Below, piece by piece: positions 7,622 to 16,111 of a stretch of DNA of 35,762 bases. Numbering within the stretch: position 1 is the first letter of the stretch; every line of letters starts with the position of its first letter. Location: the NCBI GenBank assembly GCA_009840355.1, contig VXNZ01000030.1, positions 1-35,762 on the forward strand, read 5' to 3'. The notes beneath the pieces were generated by a model. That model did no database searches, was not told the DNA's origin, and was given only the letters and a program-made list of their open reading frames with translations. The DNA is from Chloroflexota bacterium. Lineage in GTDB: Bacteria > Chloroflexota > Dehalococcoidia > Lucifugimonadales > JADFKI01. Position numbers and translations under genes: made by a program.

Positions 7622-8779
7622 TCACACCAGCGCGTTATGCCCCGTTATGTCGCGCCCCAGTATCAGAGTGTGTACGTCGTAGGTGCCCTCGTAGGTGTCA
7701 ACCGTCTCTAGGTTGAGCATGTGGCGTATCGTCGGATGCTCCAGCGTTATGCCACTGCCTCCCAGAATCTCGCGCGAACTGCGTGCGGCGTCCAGAGCGG
7801 CGCGAACATTGCGGCGCTTCGCCATTGACACATGCGTGTGGTTCATTGTGCCCGCATCCTTCATCTCGCCCAGACGCCACGCCAGCAGCAGCCCGTTGGT
7901 GTGGTCGGTAATCATATCCACCAGCTTCGTCTGCACCAGCTGGCGCGATGCGATAGGCTTGGCGAATGTGCTGCGTGACTGTGAGAACGACAGGGCGTCT
8001 TCATACACGGCTTCCAGCGAACCCAGCGCGCCCCAAGCGATACCGTAGCGCGCCTGAGTCAGGCATGACAGCGGCGCAGACAGCCCGCGAGTTGCGGGCA
8101 GCATCTGCGACGCGGGTATGCGCACCTCGTCCATCACCAGCTCACTGGTTACGGATGCGCGCATGCTCATCTTGTGCTTGATTTCGTTCGCCTGAAAGCC
8201 GAGCGTGTCCGTCGGGACGATGAACCCGCGCACCACATCATCGTCGTCCTTCGCCCAGATGATGGCGATGTCCGCGATGTTGCCGTTGGTAATCCACATC
8301 TTCACGCCGTTGAGGATGTACGACTCGCCGTCCTTGCGCGCGCGGGTCTTCATTGCGCCGGGGTCGGAGCCGCCGTCGTGCTCGGTCAGCCCGAAGCAGC
8401 CGACCATCGATCCGGCAGCGAGCTGCGGCAGGTATTCGTGCTTCTGCTCTTCGGAACCGTAGCGGTATATCGGGTACATCACGAGCGCGCCCTGCACACT
8501 GGCGAAGCTGCGGAAGCCGGAGTCGATGCGCTCCAGTTCGTACATAATCAGCCCATACGCGACATTGCCGATACCGCTCGCGCCGTACTCGACGGGCAAG
8601 TTCGCGCCGAGAAAGCCCATCTCGCCAAATTTGGGCACGAGGTGCTTGGGGAATTCGCCGCTCTCCCACCAGTCCAGCACACCGGCGGCGGCTTCGGCTT
8701 CCATAAAGTCGCGCGCGACCGTCTGCGTCTGCTTATCCTCCGGCGAAAGCGCATCCGCTATCTGATAGTAGTCGAGCAT
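7622..8779 (-). CDS. gcdH: glutaryl-CoA dehydrogenase-type acyl-CoA dehydrogenase
   Basis: A 385-residue FAD acyl-CoA dehydrogenase. The C-terminal TYEGTYDVHTLILGR carries the catalytic base Glu364 in the position used by glutaryl-CoA dehydrogenases. SGFRSFASVQ carries Arg90, the counterpart of the glutaryl carboxylate-binding Arg. The FAD/substrate signature GCFGLTEHDGGSDP is near residues 140-153. The expected reaction is oxidative decarboxylation of glutaryl-CoA to crotonyl-CoA in lysine, tryptophan or aromatic breakdown. ATG 8779 has AAAGGGA nine bases upstream. The open frame runs on to 9160, but that extension would cover the divergent DUF1330 gene and has no family similarity. Confidence 0.88.
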   Translation of the reverse strand: MLDYYQIADALSPEDKQTQTVARDFMEAEAAAGVLDWWESGEFPKHLVPKFGEMGFLGANLPVEYGASGIGNVAYGLIMYELERIDSGFRSFASVQGALVMYPIYRYGSEEQKHEYLPQLAAGSMVGCFGLTEHDGGSDPGAMKTRARKDGESYILNGVKMWITNGNIADIAIIWAKDDDDVVRGFIVPTDTLGFQANEIKHKMSMRASVTSELVMDEVRIPASQMLPATRGLSAPLSCLTQARYGIAWGALGSLEAVYEDALSFSQSRSTFAKPIASRQLVQTKLVDMITDHTNGLLLAWRLGEMKDAGTMNHTHVSMAKRRNVRAALDAARSSREILGGSGITLEHPTIRHMLNLETVDTYEGTYDVHTLILGRDITGHNALV

Positions 8780-8807
8780 TGTTGCAAGTCCCTTTCTTGC
8801 CACTGTG

Positions 8808-8861
8808 TTGACAGAGCATCCGTAAGTAGTGTTACTGTTTAACAGTGGAAAATGGTAACAC
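8808..8861. promoter_or_regulatory. nested palindrome and TTGACA box in the gcdH/DUF1330 divergent region
   Basis: TTGACA lies at 8808-8813. The palindrome ACTGTT-T-AACAGT lies at 8834-8846, and an outer inverted pair GTGTTAC (8829-8835) and GTAACAC (8855-8861) overlaps it. The region sits between two divergent genes, 118 bases apart, the usual place for a shared operator. The -10 match for the TTGACA box is weak, so the operator reading is stronger than the promoter reading. The regulator is unknown. Confidence 0.45.
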
Positions 8862-8897
8862 ACAGCGGCTCGAAAGCGTGAATAAAGGAGGAAGGAA

Positions 8898-9185
8898 ATG
8901 GCAGCGTATGTAATCGCAGATGTAGAAGTAACGGACGAGGCACTCTTCGACGAATACCGCAAGCTAGTGCCTGCGACGGTCGAATCATTCGGCGGCAGGT
9001 ACATCGTGCGCGGCGGCGCGAGCGAAGTCGTCGAAGGCAACCAAACGCCGCACCGCACGGTCATCATCGAGTTCCCAAGTTTCGAGCAGGCAAGAGCCTG
9101 GCACGCATCAGACGAATACGCCAACCCCAAGCAAATGCGAATCGACTCCACTAACAGCAACGTGATGATAGTTGACGGCGTGTAG
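8898..9185 (+). CDS. DUF1330 family protein
   Basis: A 95-residue DUF1330 protein, a dimeric alpha/beta barrel related to ABM folds: MAAYVIADVEVTDEALFDEYRK, then GGRYIVRGG, VIIEFPSFEQARAW and a C-terminal IVDGV. The biochemical role of the family is not established. AGGAGGAAGG just before the ATG is a strong ribosome binding site. It diverges from gcdH across a palindromic region, suggesting shared control, and is followed by a strong terminator hairpin. Confidence 0.9.
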   Translation: MAAYVIADVEVTDEALFDEYRKLVPATVESFGGRYIVRGGASEVVEGNQTPHRTVIIEFPSFEQARAWHASDEYANPKQMRIDSTNSNVMIVDGV

Positions 9186-9223
9186 GCGCCTGACGGCGGC
9201 CGACTTCTCGCGTTAAATGCTTG

Positions 9224-9255
9224 TATAATCTCCCCTGACTGCTTCGGCAGCAGGG
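9224..9255 (+). promoter_or_regulatory. TATAAT box followed by a UUCG hairpin (possible short RNA)
   Basis: TTGTATAAT ends in a perfect -10 hexamer at 9224-9229. Just after it, CCCTG-A-CTGC / GCAG-CAGGG (9233-9255) forms a stable hairpin with a TTCG tetraloop, then the terminator at 9259-9290. Either this is a double terminator for the DUF1330 gene or a promoter driving a very short terminated RNA. No good -35 box is visible. Confidence 0.35.
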
Positions 9256-9258
9256 TGC

Positions 9259-9290
9259 GAAGCCGCCCCGTAAGGCGGCTTCAGCTTTTA
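9259..9290 (+). terminator. intrinsic terminator
   Basis: A perfect 9-bp stem GAAGCCGCC / GGCGGCTTC (9259-9267 and 9274-9282) with a 6-base loop, followed by AGCTTTTA. It ends transcription after the DUF1330 gene. Confidence 0.75.
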
Positions 9291-9654
9291 TGTGGGCGAG
9301 GTTTTCGATGAAAACCAACTTCTATGTTTCTATAATGGTGCGGGAAAGCCAACCAGATACAAGTGGCTAGATTTGTCAATATTGTTTGAACTGTATTTCC
9401 CCAACTCCCATAGAAATTGTGAGAAGGGAACTAGGATTGAAAGTCGGATCGCTACATCCGCAGTTGAACACACAGGTACGCCCCAGTCAGGCGTTAAGGC
9501 AATCTGTGGATTTCTATCGAAGCATACGCGCAGGTCCCCCGTCTAGCAGCCTCTTCCCCAACACGCTCACCGATGCTACTGGCACATTCCGAAAGCCCGC
9601 GCGCTGGTAGGGCACGACATCCTGCCCACGCTGTCCATCCATGTCAGTTTACAT
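9291..9654. other. intergenic stretch with a weak decayed reading frame
   Basis: No gene can be supported in these 364 bases. ATG 9308, with GAGG six bases upstream, starts a 20-codon frame ending in TAG at 9370. The same frame resumes with protein-like text (EIVRRELGLKVG) up to about 9610. It could be a small gene broken by a stop, but no family is recognised. Confidence 0.3.
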
Positions 9655-11010
9655 CTACGCCCGCAGCGCCGCTGCCACTTCGCGCGCTTGTTTGGCGCCG
9701 CGTTCTGCGAATACGCTGCACACACCGGTGTATGCCGTTGGGTCTAGTAGGGATTGGATTTGCTCCGCCGTCAGGTTTGCGCTTACTTCGGGTTCTTCGG
9801 CTAGGCATTCGGCGAACGACCTGCCTTCGATGAACGACGCCTGCGCCGCTTCGTACACTGCGTCATGCGCCTTCTGCCTGCCCAATTGCCTGCCGAGTTC
9901 GAGCATTATCGCCTCGGACATTATCAGTCCGCCGCTCAGGTCGAGGTTCTGCCGCATGCGCTCCGGAAATACGCGTATGCCATCGAACAGGCTGACCATG
10001 CGCTGAAGTATATCGCCTGTGAGGACGCACGCGTCATTGAGCGCCTTGTCAATCATCACGCTCGTCGTGCGGTCGGCTTCGTGTTCGGTCTGCATCGCTT
10101 CGAGCGCGAGCGGCACGATGGCGCGTACCTGCGCGGCGCCGGCTACGATGTCCTGCGCCAGCTTCGGGTTGCGCTTCTGCGGCATCGTGCTGCTGCCCAC
10201 AGTTCCCTCCGGAACCGGCTCCTCGACCTCGCCGAACTCCTGCTTCATCTGCGTATAGACTTCCCTGCCGATTTTGCTGCAGGTGGCGGCGAGCAGCGCG
10301 AGGATGGTTATGTACTCGGTGAGATGGTCGCCGATGGTGCGGCTTGGGTTGGACATGGAGGACATGCCGAGCCGTTCCGCGATGCCGTCTTGTATCTCCA
10401 AGCCTATCTCGCCCAGCGACGCCAGCGTGCCAGCACCGCCGCCGAGCATCGCGACGAACACGCGGCTTTCGCAACCGCGCAGACGATCCACATGGCGGCA
10501 CAGTTCGTCGATCCACACGGACACCTTATAGCCGTATGTAGCGGGAACGGCGTGCTGTCCGTGCGTGCGGCCGGGCAATGCGGCGTCCTTCGTCTCTTCC
10601 GCAAGGTCTGCGAGCTGTGTCAGCAAATCGGCAATCTGGCTCAGGAACACGTTATGCGCACGCCGCATGTTCAGCAGCTTGCCCGTCTGCGTGATGTTCT
10701 GCGTGGTCGCTCCCCAGTGGATATATCCGCCGGCGTCTCCATCGCAGATACGGTCCAACTCCCAGACCATCGGCACGAGCGGATGCCCGGTGCGCGCAAG
10801 ACCTTCGCGGATATTGTCCATATTTAGAAGTTCGTACCGCGCCTTGCGCTCGATCTCTTCTGCGGCATATTCCGGGATGATGCCGAGTTCTGCCTGAGCC
10901 TGCGCGAGCGCGACTTCGACATCGAGCCAAGCCTGTATGCGCGACGCCTCGCCGAATATGTCGTGGATGCCGGGGTCGCCGACACGGAACGAGGTAGGTT
11001 CGCTTTGCAT
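9655..11010 (-). CDS. fumarase/aspartase-superfamily lyase (adenylosuccinate lyase or CMLE type)
   Basis: A 451-residue lyase. The superfamily signature GSSTMPQKRNP is at residues 272-282, HWGATTQN at 98-105, and the catalytic-His segment GRTHGQHAVP at 147-156. The mixture fits adenylosuccinate lyase (PurB, purine synthesis) or 3-carboxy-cis,cis-muconate lactonizing enzyme; automated pipelines would probably say PurB. No other purine or protocatechuate genes lie nearby, so the substrate stays open. ATG 11010 has GGAGG seven bases upstream; the frame extends upstream to 11085 without a ribosome site. Homotetrameric and cytoplasmic by family. Confidence 0.88.
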   Translation of the reverse strand: MQSEPTSFRVGDPGIHDIFGEASRIQAWLDVEVALAQAQAELGIIPEYAAEEIERKARYELLNMDNIREGLARTGHPLVPMVWELDRICDGDAGGYIHWGATTQNITQTGKLLNMRRAHNVFLSQIADLLTQLADLAEETKDAALPGRTHGQHAVPATYGYKVSVWIDELCRHVDRLRGCESRVFVAMLGGGAGTLASLGEIGLEIQDGIAERLGMSSMSNPSRTIGDHLTEYITILALLAATCSKIGREVYTQMKQEFGEVEEPVPEGTVGSSTMPQKRNPKLAQDIVAGAAQVRAIVPLALEAMQTEHEADRTTSVMIDKALNDACVLTGDILQRMVSLFDGIRVFPERMRQNLDLSGGLIMSEAIMLELGRQLGRQKAHDAVYEAAQASFIEGRSFAECLAEEPEVSANLTAEQIQSLLDPTAYTGVCSVFAERGAKQAREVAAALRA

Positions 11011-11225
11011 GATTTTCCTCCGATGTGATTCGACATTGATATTGAAGCGAATAATAGGGACTTGGAACGGTTGGTATGCTAACACACTGCGCCGGCAAGA
11101 TGCGCCGCGCAGTCATCATTTGCATTTTCCTGCCGTCTGTATCATCATTAGCCAAACGATATAGGACGATTTATATTCTTATGCGTATTTGAGAAACAAC
11201 CTCAAATTCGAATGGAGATAATTGA

Positions 11226-13796
11226 ATGCGTAATCTGCTGGCTGGTATAAATTGGAAATCGGCGGCGCTTCTGCTTGCGGCGGTAAGCGCGCTGCTTGCG
11301 CTGATGATGTGGATGCCTGCAAGCAGCGACCGCGCTCATGCGCAGACGCCGGACGGGGATGGGCTGATTTTCGAAAACATGGACGAATGGCTTAATGAGC
11401 TCGCGCGACAACACGCGAACGGAGAGTTCATTTCGAGCACCTTCTCGGGGAACGGCATCACGAGCGACGGCGGCTCCGTAGGCGTAATTTTCCATACGGA
11501 AAGCGGAACTTCGGAAGGCGTGCGGGACTTTCTGCTGCAGAACGGGGCTTCGCCGGGTCCCGCGTTCGACGAATTCGTCGGGGCGAACGTGCCGGTCAGC
11601 TTGCTGGCTGAAGCGTCGCGGCAGGACGGCGTGAACTGGATGCAGACAGACTTCCCGCCACGCGCGCTCGATGACGATTCCGATGGCGGAGAAGCAATCA
11701 GACACGGCGTCGATGTATGGCACGCCGCGGGACTAAAAGGGGCGGGCGTGAAAATCGCGGTGATACACTTCGGTTTCGAGGGAATTCAGGACCTGATGGG
11801 GACGGAATTGCCGCAGACGGTGACGGCAAGATGTTACACGGGATACGGCGCCTACGAGACCGCCATCGAACACTGCGAGAAAGGACAAGCCGGCGGAACC
11901 ACCAGGCTGCAAAGGATATTCGACGTTGCGCCCGACGCAACATACTACATCATCACGATAACGGACAGGGTGGACTTGTACGACGCAGCGCATTGGATGG
12001 GAGAGGAGGGGATAGACATAGTCAACAACTCGATTATATGGATTTACTCGGGACCCGGCGATGGCACATCTCCCTATTTCCTAAGCGAACTCAGCAGCGT
12101 GGACATTGCGATAGAAGGCGGAGTTACATGGGTCATGCCTGCGGGCAACGATGCCCAAGCAACTTGGTTCGGCGCATTTCGCGACGACGACGACGACGGC
12201 TACCACGAATTCGACGACGGCAATGAATGCAATGGAGTCGAAGCGCGACAACCTGGCGGTTGGGCTTATGTGGGCGTGATTCGATGGGAAGGCAAGTGGA
12301 CTGGACCGGTCGATCCGCTGACGAACAGAGACTTGCAACTGCAAATGGTCGACGAAGAGACTTCGACTCTCCTCAGGCGGAGTCACCGCTCCTTCCGCGT
12401 GATAAACGCACCGATAGAATACTTATACTTCTTCCCCGCCCCGGATAGGAATTACTGTCTCAGGGTGAAATTGGTTGAGGGAACGGCGCCGAACTGGATA
12501 CAAGTGCAGTCATTCTTCGGCCAAGAGTTAGAGCAGCCTAGCCTTTCCGGCGGCATCGTAAGCCCGGCGGAGAGCAACAACCCCGGCATGATTTCAGTAG
12601 GCGCCGCTTCACCGGACAACCCTGACGAAATCTGGGAGCGCAGCAGCCGCGGCCCCGCGCCGGAGCCGTGGCCCAGGGGCAGGATCAAGCCTGAGCTAGT
12701 TGCAGGGCTCAGATTCGACGCCACCCAGCCCCTATCAATGCGGGGAACAGGCTGGGCAGCCGCCTATGTAGCCGGCATCGCGGCGCTCGTAAAGCAGCGC
12801 TTCCCGGAGTACAGCCCCGAAGAGGTCGCCGACTATCTGAAGTCTAACGCCGAAGACAAGGGCGAACCCGGCCCGGACAACACCTGGGGCTACGGACAGG
12901 CGACGCTGCCCGCGTCTGACGCCGCCGCGCCGCTCGACCCGGACGCCTGCATACAGCGGATTTACGGCAGTCACACCATCGAGGCAAGCTGGGACGACAA
13001 CTGCCTGTCCGAGAACAGGCCGGACGGCGATGAAGGGACCGGCGAAGGCGACTACTACGCGCGCTTCTACACGCTCGCGGTGGGGGCGGGCAAGAGGCTG
13101 ACAATCGACCTGACCTCGGATCACGACGCGTACCTGTACCTGATGCGGGGCGAGGGCAGAGAAGGCTCGATTGCGGCGAGCAACGACGACAGCGTGCCGT
13201 ATATCGATTTCAACTCCCGCATAGTGATAGACGGATTGAGGGCAGGCGAATACACGATAGAGGCAACGACGTATGAGCCTGAGAAAAGCGGCGCATTCAC
13301 GCTTGTCGTGCAGATAGACGATACGGACACCGAGCCGGAGCCTGCGCCGGCGCCAAGTGGACCGTTCACCGAGTTCAGCCGCGGCACAGACCATGCATGC
13401 GCCCTGCGCTCCGATGGCAGGATAGCGTGCTGGGGTGATGACGAACACGGCCAGGCATCGCCGCCGGCCGGCCGATTCAGCGCCGTAAGCGGCGGTGAGA
13501 ATGGCAGCTGCGCGCTGCGCGACGACGGCGCGGCGATATGCTGGGGCATCTTCGAGGTCAGTCCTTCGTTTGACGACACAGCATCGGGTCCGTTCACGGA
13601 GGTGAGCCGCGGCGCAGACCATGCATGCGCGCTGGGCGCCGCCGGCGCGATAACCTGCTGGGGCGCGAACTCGCATGGGCAGGCATCGCCGCCGGACGGC
13701 GAATTCAGCGCCATCCACAGCAGCATAGGCGGCAGTTGCGCACTGCGAAGCGACAACGCCCTAGTCTGCTGGGGAAGCTTCGATGTCAGACCGTAG
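11226..13796 (+). CDS. secreted subtilase-fold pseudoprotease with PPC-like domain and RCC1-like repeats
   Basis: An 856-residue exported protein. A signal peptide spans about residues 1-39 (hydrophobic 12-30, A-H-A before Q40). A peptidase S8-like domain spans about 155-545, but the three catalytic positions are changed. The Asp motif reads A-V-I-H-F-G-F (His181), the His motif reads G-G-T-T before FDVAPDA (Gly223), and the Ser motif reads G-T-G-W-A-A-A (Gly509). The oxyanion Asn308 (AGND) is kept. A PPC-like beta domain follows (about 605-698), then a Pro/Glu linker and four RCC1-like repeats (713-856) with paired cysteines (CAL...CWG). Binding rather than proteolysis is inferred. GGAG lies eight bases before the ATG. 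A very acidic Asp-rich loop at 320-331 may bind calcium. Confidence 0.85.
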   Translation: MRNLLAGINWKSAALLLAAVSALLALMMWMPASSDRAHAQTPDGDGLIFENMDEWLNELARQHANGEFISSTFSGNGITSDGGSVGVIFHTESGTSEGVRDFLLQNGASPGPAFDEFVGANVPVSLLAEASRQDGVNWMQTDFPPRALDDDSDGGEAIRHGVDVWHAAGLKGAGVKIAVIHFGFEGIQDLMGTELPQTVTARCYTGYGAYETAIEHCEKGQAGGTTRLQRIFDVAPDATYYIITITDRVDLYDAAHWMGEEGIDIVNNSIIWIYSGPGDGTSPYFLSELSSVDIAIEGGVTWVMPAGNDAQATWFGAFRDDDDDGYHEFDDGNECNGVEARQPGGWAYVGVIRWEGKWTGPVDPLTNRDLQLQMVDEETSTLLRRSHRSFRVINAPIEYLYFFPAPDRNYCLRVKLVEGTAPNWIQVQSFFGQELEQPSLSGGIVSPAESNNPGMISVGAASPDNPDEIWERSSRGPAPEPWPRGRIKPELVAGLRFDATQPLSMRGTGWAAAYVAGIAALVKQRFPEYSPEEVADYLKSNAEDKGEPGPDNTWGYGQATLPASDAAAPLDPDACIQRIYGSHTIEASWDDNCLSENRPDGDEGTGEGDYYARFYTLAVGAGKRLTIDLTSDHDAYLYLMRGEGREGSIAASNDDSVPYIDFNSRIVIDGLRAGEYTIEATTYEPEKSGAFTLVVQIDDTDTEPEPAPAPSGPFTEFSRGTDHACALRSDGRIACWGDDEHGQASPPAGRFSAVSGGENGSCALRDDGAAICWGIFEVSPSFDDTASGPFTEVSRGADHACALGAAGAITCWGANSHGQASPPDGEFSAIHSSIGGSCALRSDNALVCWGSFDVRP

Positions 13797-13854
13797 AGAG
13801 TAACGCGGCACGACTCCGCATCTTAATCACAGCCTGCCATCATGCCGACACACG

Positions 13855-13887
13855 GCGTAAGGGCGACTCTTGTGGTTGCCCTTACGC
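13855..13887. terminator. hairpin between convergent genes
   Basis: A perfect 10-bp stem, GCGTAAGGGC (13855-13864) and GCCCTTACGC (13878-13887), with a 13-base loop, sits between the subtilase-like gene and the convergent PIG-L gene. No long T tract follows on either strand, so termination strength is uncertain. Confidence 0.5.
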
Positions 13888-14619
13888 TCAGCGGCGGAAT
13901 TTGATGCGCTTGAACGCCTCGGCGAATTGAATGCCCATGCCCTTGCCGCGTTCGCGCTTCCATGCGCCCATGCGCTCGTGCGCCCAAGCCGCGTCGTGCC
14001 CGTCCATCTGTGACACATGCTCCATCAGCGCGTTGATGGAAGTGTCCATGTGCTGCGTTACATCCACAAACAAGTCAGGCTCCGGATGACCCATAATCCA
14101 AACTTCGGCGACTTTGTGCGGTTCGAAGCCTGCCTCTAGCAGGTCGGGGAATGTCATGTGGTCGCGCGCGGTGGGGAATACGGCTTGCAGCGCGGCTTCG
14201 CCCGCCGCGATGTGGTCGGGATGCCCGACGCCAAAGCCGCCGTCCAGGTTGCGCATCGGGTACATCGTGATGAGCACATCAGGCTTGTGGCGGCGTATCT
14301 CGCGCGTGATGTCTTTGCGCAGCTCCAACGTGGGCTGCAGCAGGCTGTCCTCGTAGTCTAGAAACACCACATCCTTGAGACCGAGCACCTTGCCCGCGTT
14401 AATCTGCTCTTGGCGGCGAATTGCGGCGAGTTCCGCCTGCGTGATTTCGCGGTCGCTGCTGCCCTTGCTGCCGTCCGTGCACATCACATACACCATTTCC
14501 CAGCCCTCGGCGCAAAGCTTCGCCACCGTGCCGGAGCAGCCGTATTCTGCGTCGTCGGCATGCGCTATAACCACCATACCACGCGAAAATTGTTCTTCGT
14601 TATTATCCGTAGTTGTCAT
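13888..14619 (-). CDS. PIG-L family deacetylase
   Basis: A 243-residue zinc-dependent N-deacetylase of the PIG-L/LmbE family. The metal motif reads AHADDAEYG, with His20, Asp22 and Asp23 (the usual AHPDD with Ala for Pro). The second motif GHPDHIAAG gives His133, Asp135 and His136. The family removes acetyl groups from N-acetylglucosamine conjugates or acts on other amides; the substrate here is unknown. It converges on the subtilase-like gene. The start is uncertain: GGAG lies about 13 bases from ATG 14619, and a later Met15 is possible. Confidence 0.88.
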   Translation of the reverse strand: MTTTDNNEEQFSRGMVVIAHADDAEYGCSGTVAKLCAEGWEMVYVMCTDGSKGSSDREITQAELAAIRRQEQINAGKVLGLKDVVFLDYEDSLLQPTLELRKDITREIRRHKPDVLITMYPMRNLDGGFGVGHPDHIAAGEAALQAVFPTARDHMTFPDLLEAGFEPHKVAEVWIMGHPEPDLFVDVTQHMDTSINALMEHVSQMDGHDAAWAHERMGAWKRERGKGMGIQFAEAFKRIKFRR

Positions 14620-14722
14620 GTTGTGCTGCCTACTCCGTATCTAATTTTGTCCAATGTTCAAACAAGAGTGTATCCAATCCTCCGAGCATTAGTCCAGCAA
14701 ACAGGAAAATCACCATGCCCCA

Positions 14723-14760
14723 CATCCTATACATCCTGTCTATCCCGTTCATCCTGTTAT
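14723..14760 (-). repeat. AGGATG/ACAGGAT-type intergenic repeat
   Basis: On the minus strand this reads as alternating ACAGGATG, GGGATAG, ACAGGATG and TAGGATG units. Similar text recurs at 21281-21310 and 22224-22245. All three copies are intergenic. Confidence 0.5.
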
Positions 14761-14839
14761 ATTTCGCATGTCTGCGATAGACTATGCACCGAGTAAATCC
14801 GGTATTTATCAGAGGTGCGTCTTGCAGGCAGAATCCGAA

Positions 14840-16045
14840 ATGCGATATGACGGCGCGCTGTCCGACCTGCGCGTGCTGGACTTCACGCACTACATCGCCG
14901 GACCGTACACGACCAAGTTGCTGGCGGACTACGGCGCCGATGTGTTGAAGGTCGAACGCCCCGAAATCGGCGATGGCGCGCGCCGCATGGGCCCGTTCCC
15001 CGGCGATGTGCCGCACATCGAAAAGAGTGGCACTTTCCTGCACCTCAACACGAACAAGCGCAGCATCACGCTCAATCTGAAGTCGCAGCAGGCGCAGGAC
15101 ATCATCAAGCGGCTGGTCAAAAATGTCGATGTGGTCGTGGAGAGCTTTCGTCCGGGGCAGATGGCGGCATACGGGCTGGACTACGCCGCGCTGCGCGCCA
15201 TCAATCCGCAGATTGTCGTAACATCCATATCCAACTTCGGGCAGACCGGCCCGTACCGCGATTTCCGGTCATCGGACTTGATGATATACGGCATGGGCGG
15301 CGAGATGTATTCCACCGGGCTGGAAGACCGTGAGCCGCTGAAACTCGGCGAGAACGTGGTGCTGTATCAGGCGGGCGCAATAGCAGCTACAGCCACGATG
15401 GGAGCGGTCTTCGCGATTGGCAGCCAGCATGTGGATGTGTCGCTGATGGAGACGCAGGTCGGCACGATAGACCGCCGCATGAGCATGCTGCTCGCGTACC
15501 AGTACAATGGCGAAATCTCTAAGCGCAGCGCGACAGCCACAGCGGGCGGTTACCCCAACGGCGTGTTCATCTGCCAAGACGGCTATGTGCAGATTGCGGG
15601 CGGGCGCAACTATTTCGACCGCGTAGTGGCGATGATGGGCGCGCCCGACGAACTGCTAGACGAACGCTGGTACGCGCCCGAAGCACAGTACGACCCGGAG
15701 CTTAAAGACGAATTCAGCGCATACTTCATCCCTTGGTGCCTCGAGCGCACAAAGCGCGAAATCTGGCAAGCGGCACAAGAAGCCGGCGTGCTGAGCGCCC
15801 CCATTAACGCCGCGTCCGACCTAATCAACGACACGGGAATCCAAAGTCGCGGCGCCTTCGCTGAAATCGATCATCCCGCCGCCGGCAGCCTGCTATACCC
15901 GGGCCGTCCCTTCATAATGCAAGAATCGCCCTGGTCAGTTCGCCGCCCCGCCCCCCTGCTTGGTGAGCACACGGAAGAAGTGCTCACCGCGCTAGGCTAC
16001 GCAAAAGACGACATCGAACAGTTGCGGCGGCAGGGCGTCATTTGA
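14840..16045 (+). CDS. CaiB/BaiF class III CoA-transferase, catalytic Asp not conserved
   Basis: A 401-residue class III CoA-transferase fold: LRVLDFTHYIAGPYTTKLLADYGADVLKVE (CoA-binding start, about residues 10-39), SFRPGQMAAYGLDY, and late LLGEHTEEVLTALGY. In family members an Asp four residues before a Gly (D-x-x-x-G) forms the acyl/CoA anhydride. Here the aligned stretch is V-L-Y-Q-A-G, giving Leu175; Glu171 is nearby. It may be the non-catalytic half of a heteromer with the next gene (66 bases on, same strand), or act differently. The start is uncertain: ATG 14840 gives the family N-terminus, while ATG 14768 and TTG 14822 are in frame. Confidence 0.85.
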   Translation: MRYDGALSDLRVLDFTHYIAGPYTTKLLADYGADVLKVERPEIGDGARRMGPFPGDVPHIEKSGTFLHLNTNKRSITLNLKSQQAQDIIKRLVKNVDVVVESFRPGQMAAYGLDYAALRAINPQIVVTSISNFGQTGPYRDFRSSDLMIYGMGGEMYSTGLEDREPLKLGENVVLYQAGAIAATATMGAVFAIGSQHVDVSLMETQVGTIDRRMSMLLAYQYNGEISKRSATATAGGYPNGVFICQDGYVQIAGGRNYFDRVVAMMGAPDELLDERWYAPEAQYDPELKDEFSAYFIPWCLERTKREIWQAAQEAGVLSAPINAASDLINDTGIQSRGAFAEIDHPAAGSLLYPGRPFIMQESPWSVRRPAPLLGEHTEEVLTALGYAKDDIEQLRRQGVI

Positions 16046-16060
16046 GAGGCTCACACAAAA

Positions 16061-16096
16061 TGATTGGATAGGGGAAGGTGATTGGATGGGGGAAGG
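16061..16096 (+). repeat. 18-bp tandem repeat, two copies
   Basis: TGATTGGATAGGGGAAGG (16061-16078) is followed directly by a copy with one change (16079-16096). Each unit carries a GGGGAAGG purine tract resembling a ribosome binding site. It lies between two CoA-transferase genes, upstream of ATG 16112. Confidence 0.7.
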
Positions 16097-16111
16097 TTAC
16101 AAGGGGTGAAA

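Noticed and set aside
8780-9160. N-terminal extension of gcdH to 9160
   Set aside because: It would overlap the well-supported DUF1330 gene and lacks acyl-CoA dehydrogenase similarity; ATG 8779 has a ribosome binding site.
9865-10827. 320-codon frame on the plus strand
   Set aside because: It mirrors the lyase gene, whose signature motifs are on the other strand; GC-rich genes often leave such open shadows.
12735-13718. 327-codon frame on the minus strand
   Set aside because: It lies opposite the PPC and RCC1-like part of the subtilase-like gene and has no family pattern.
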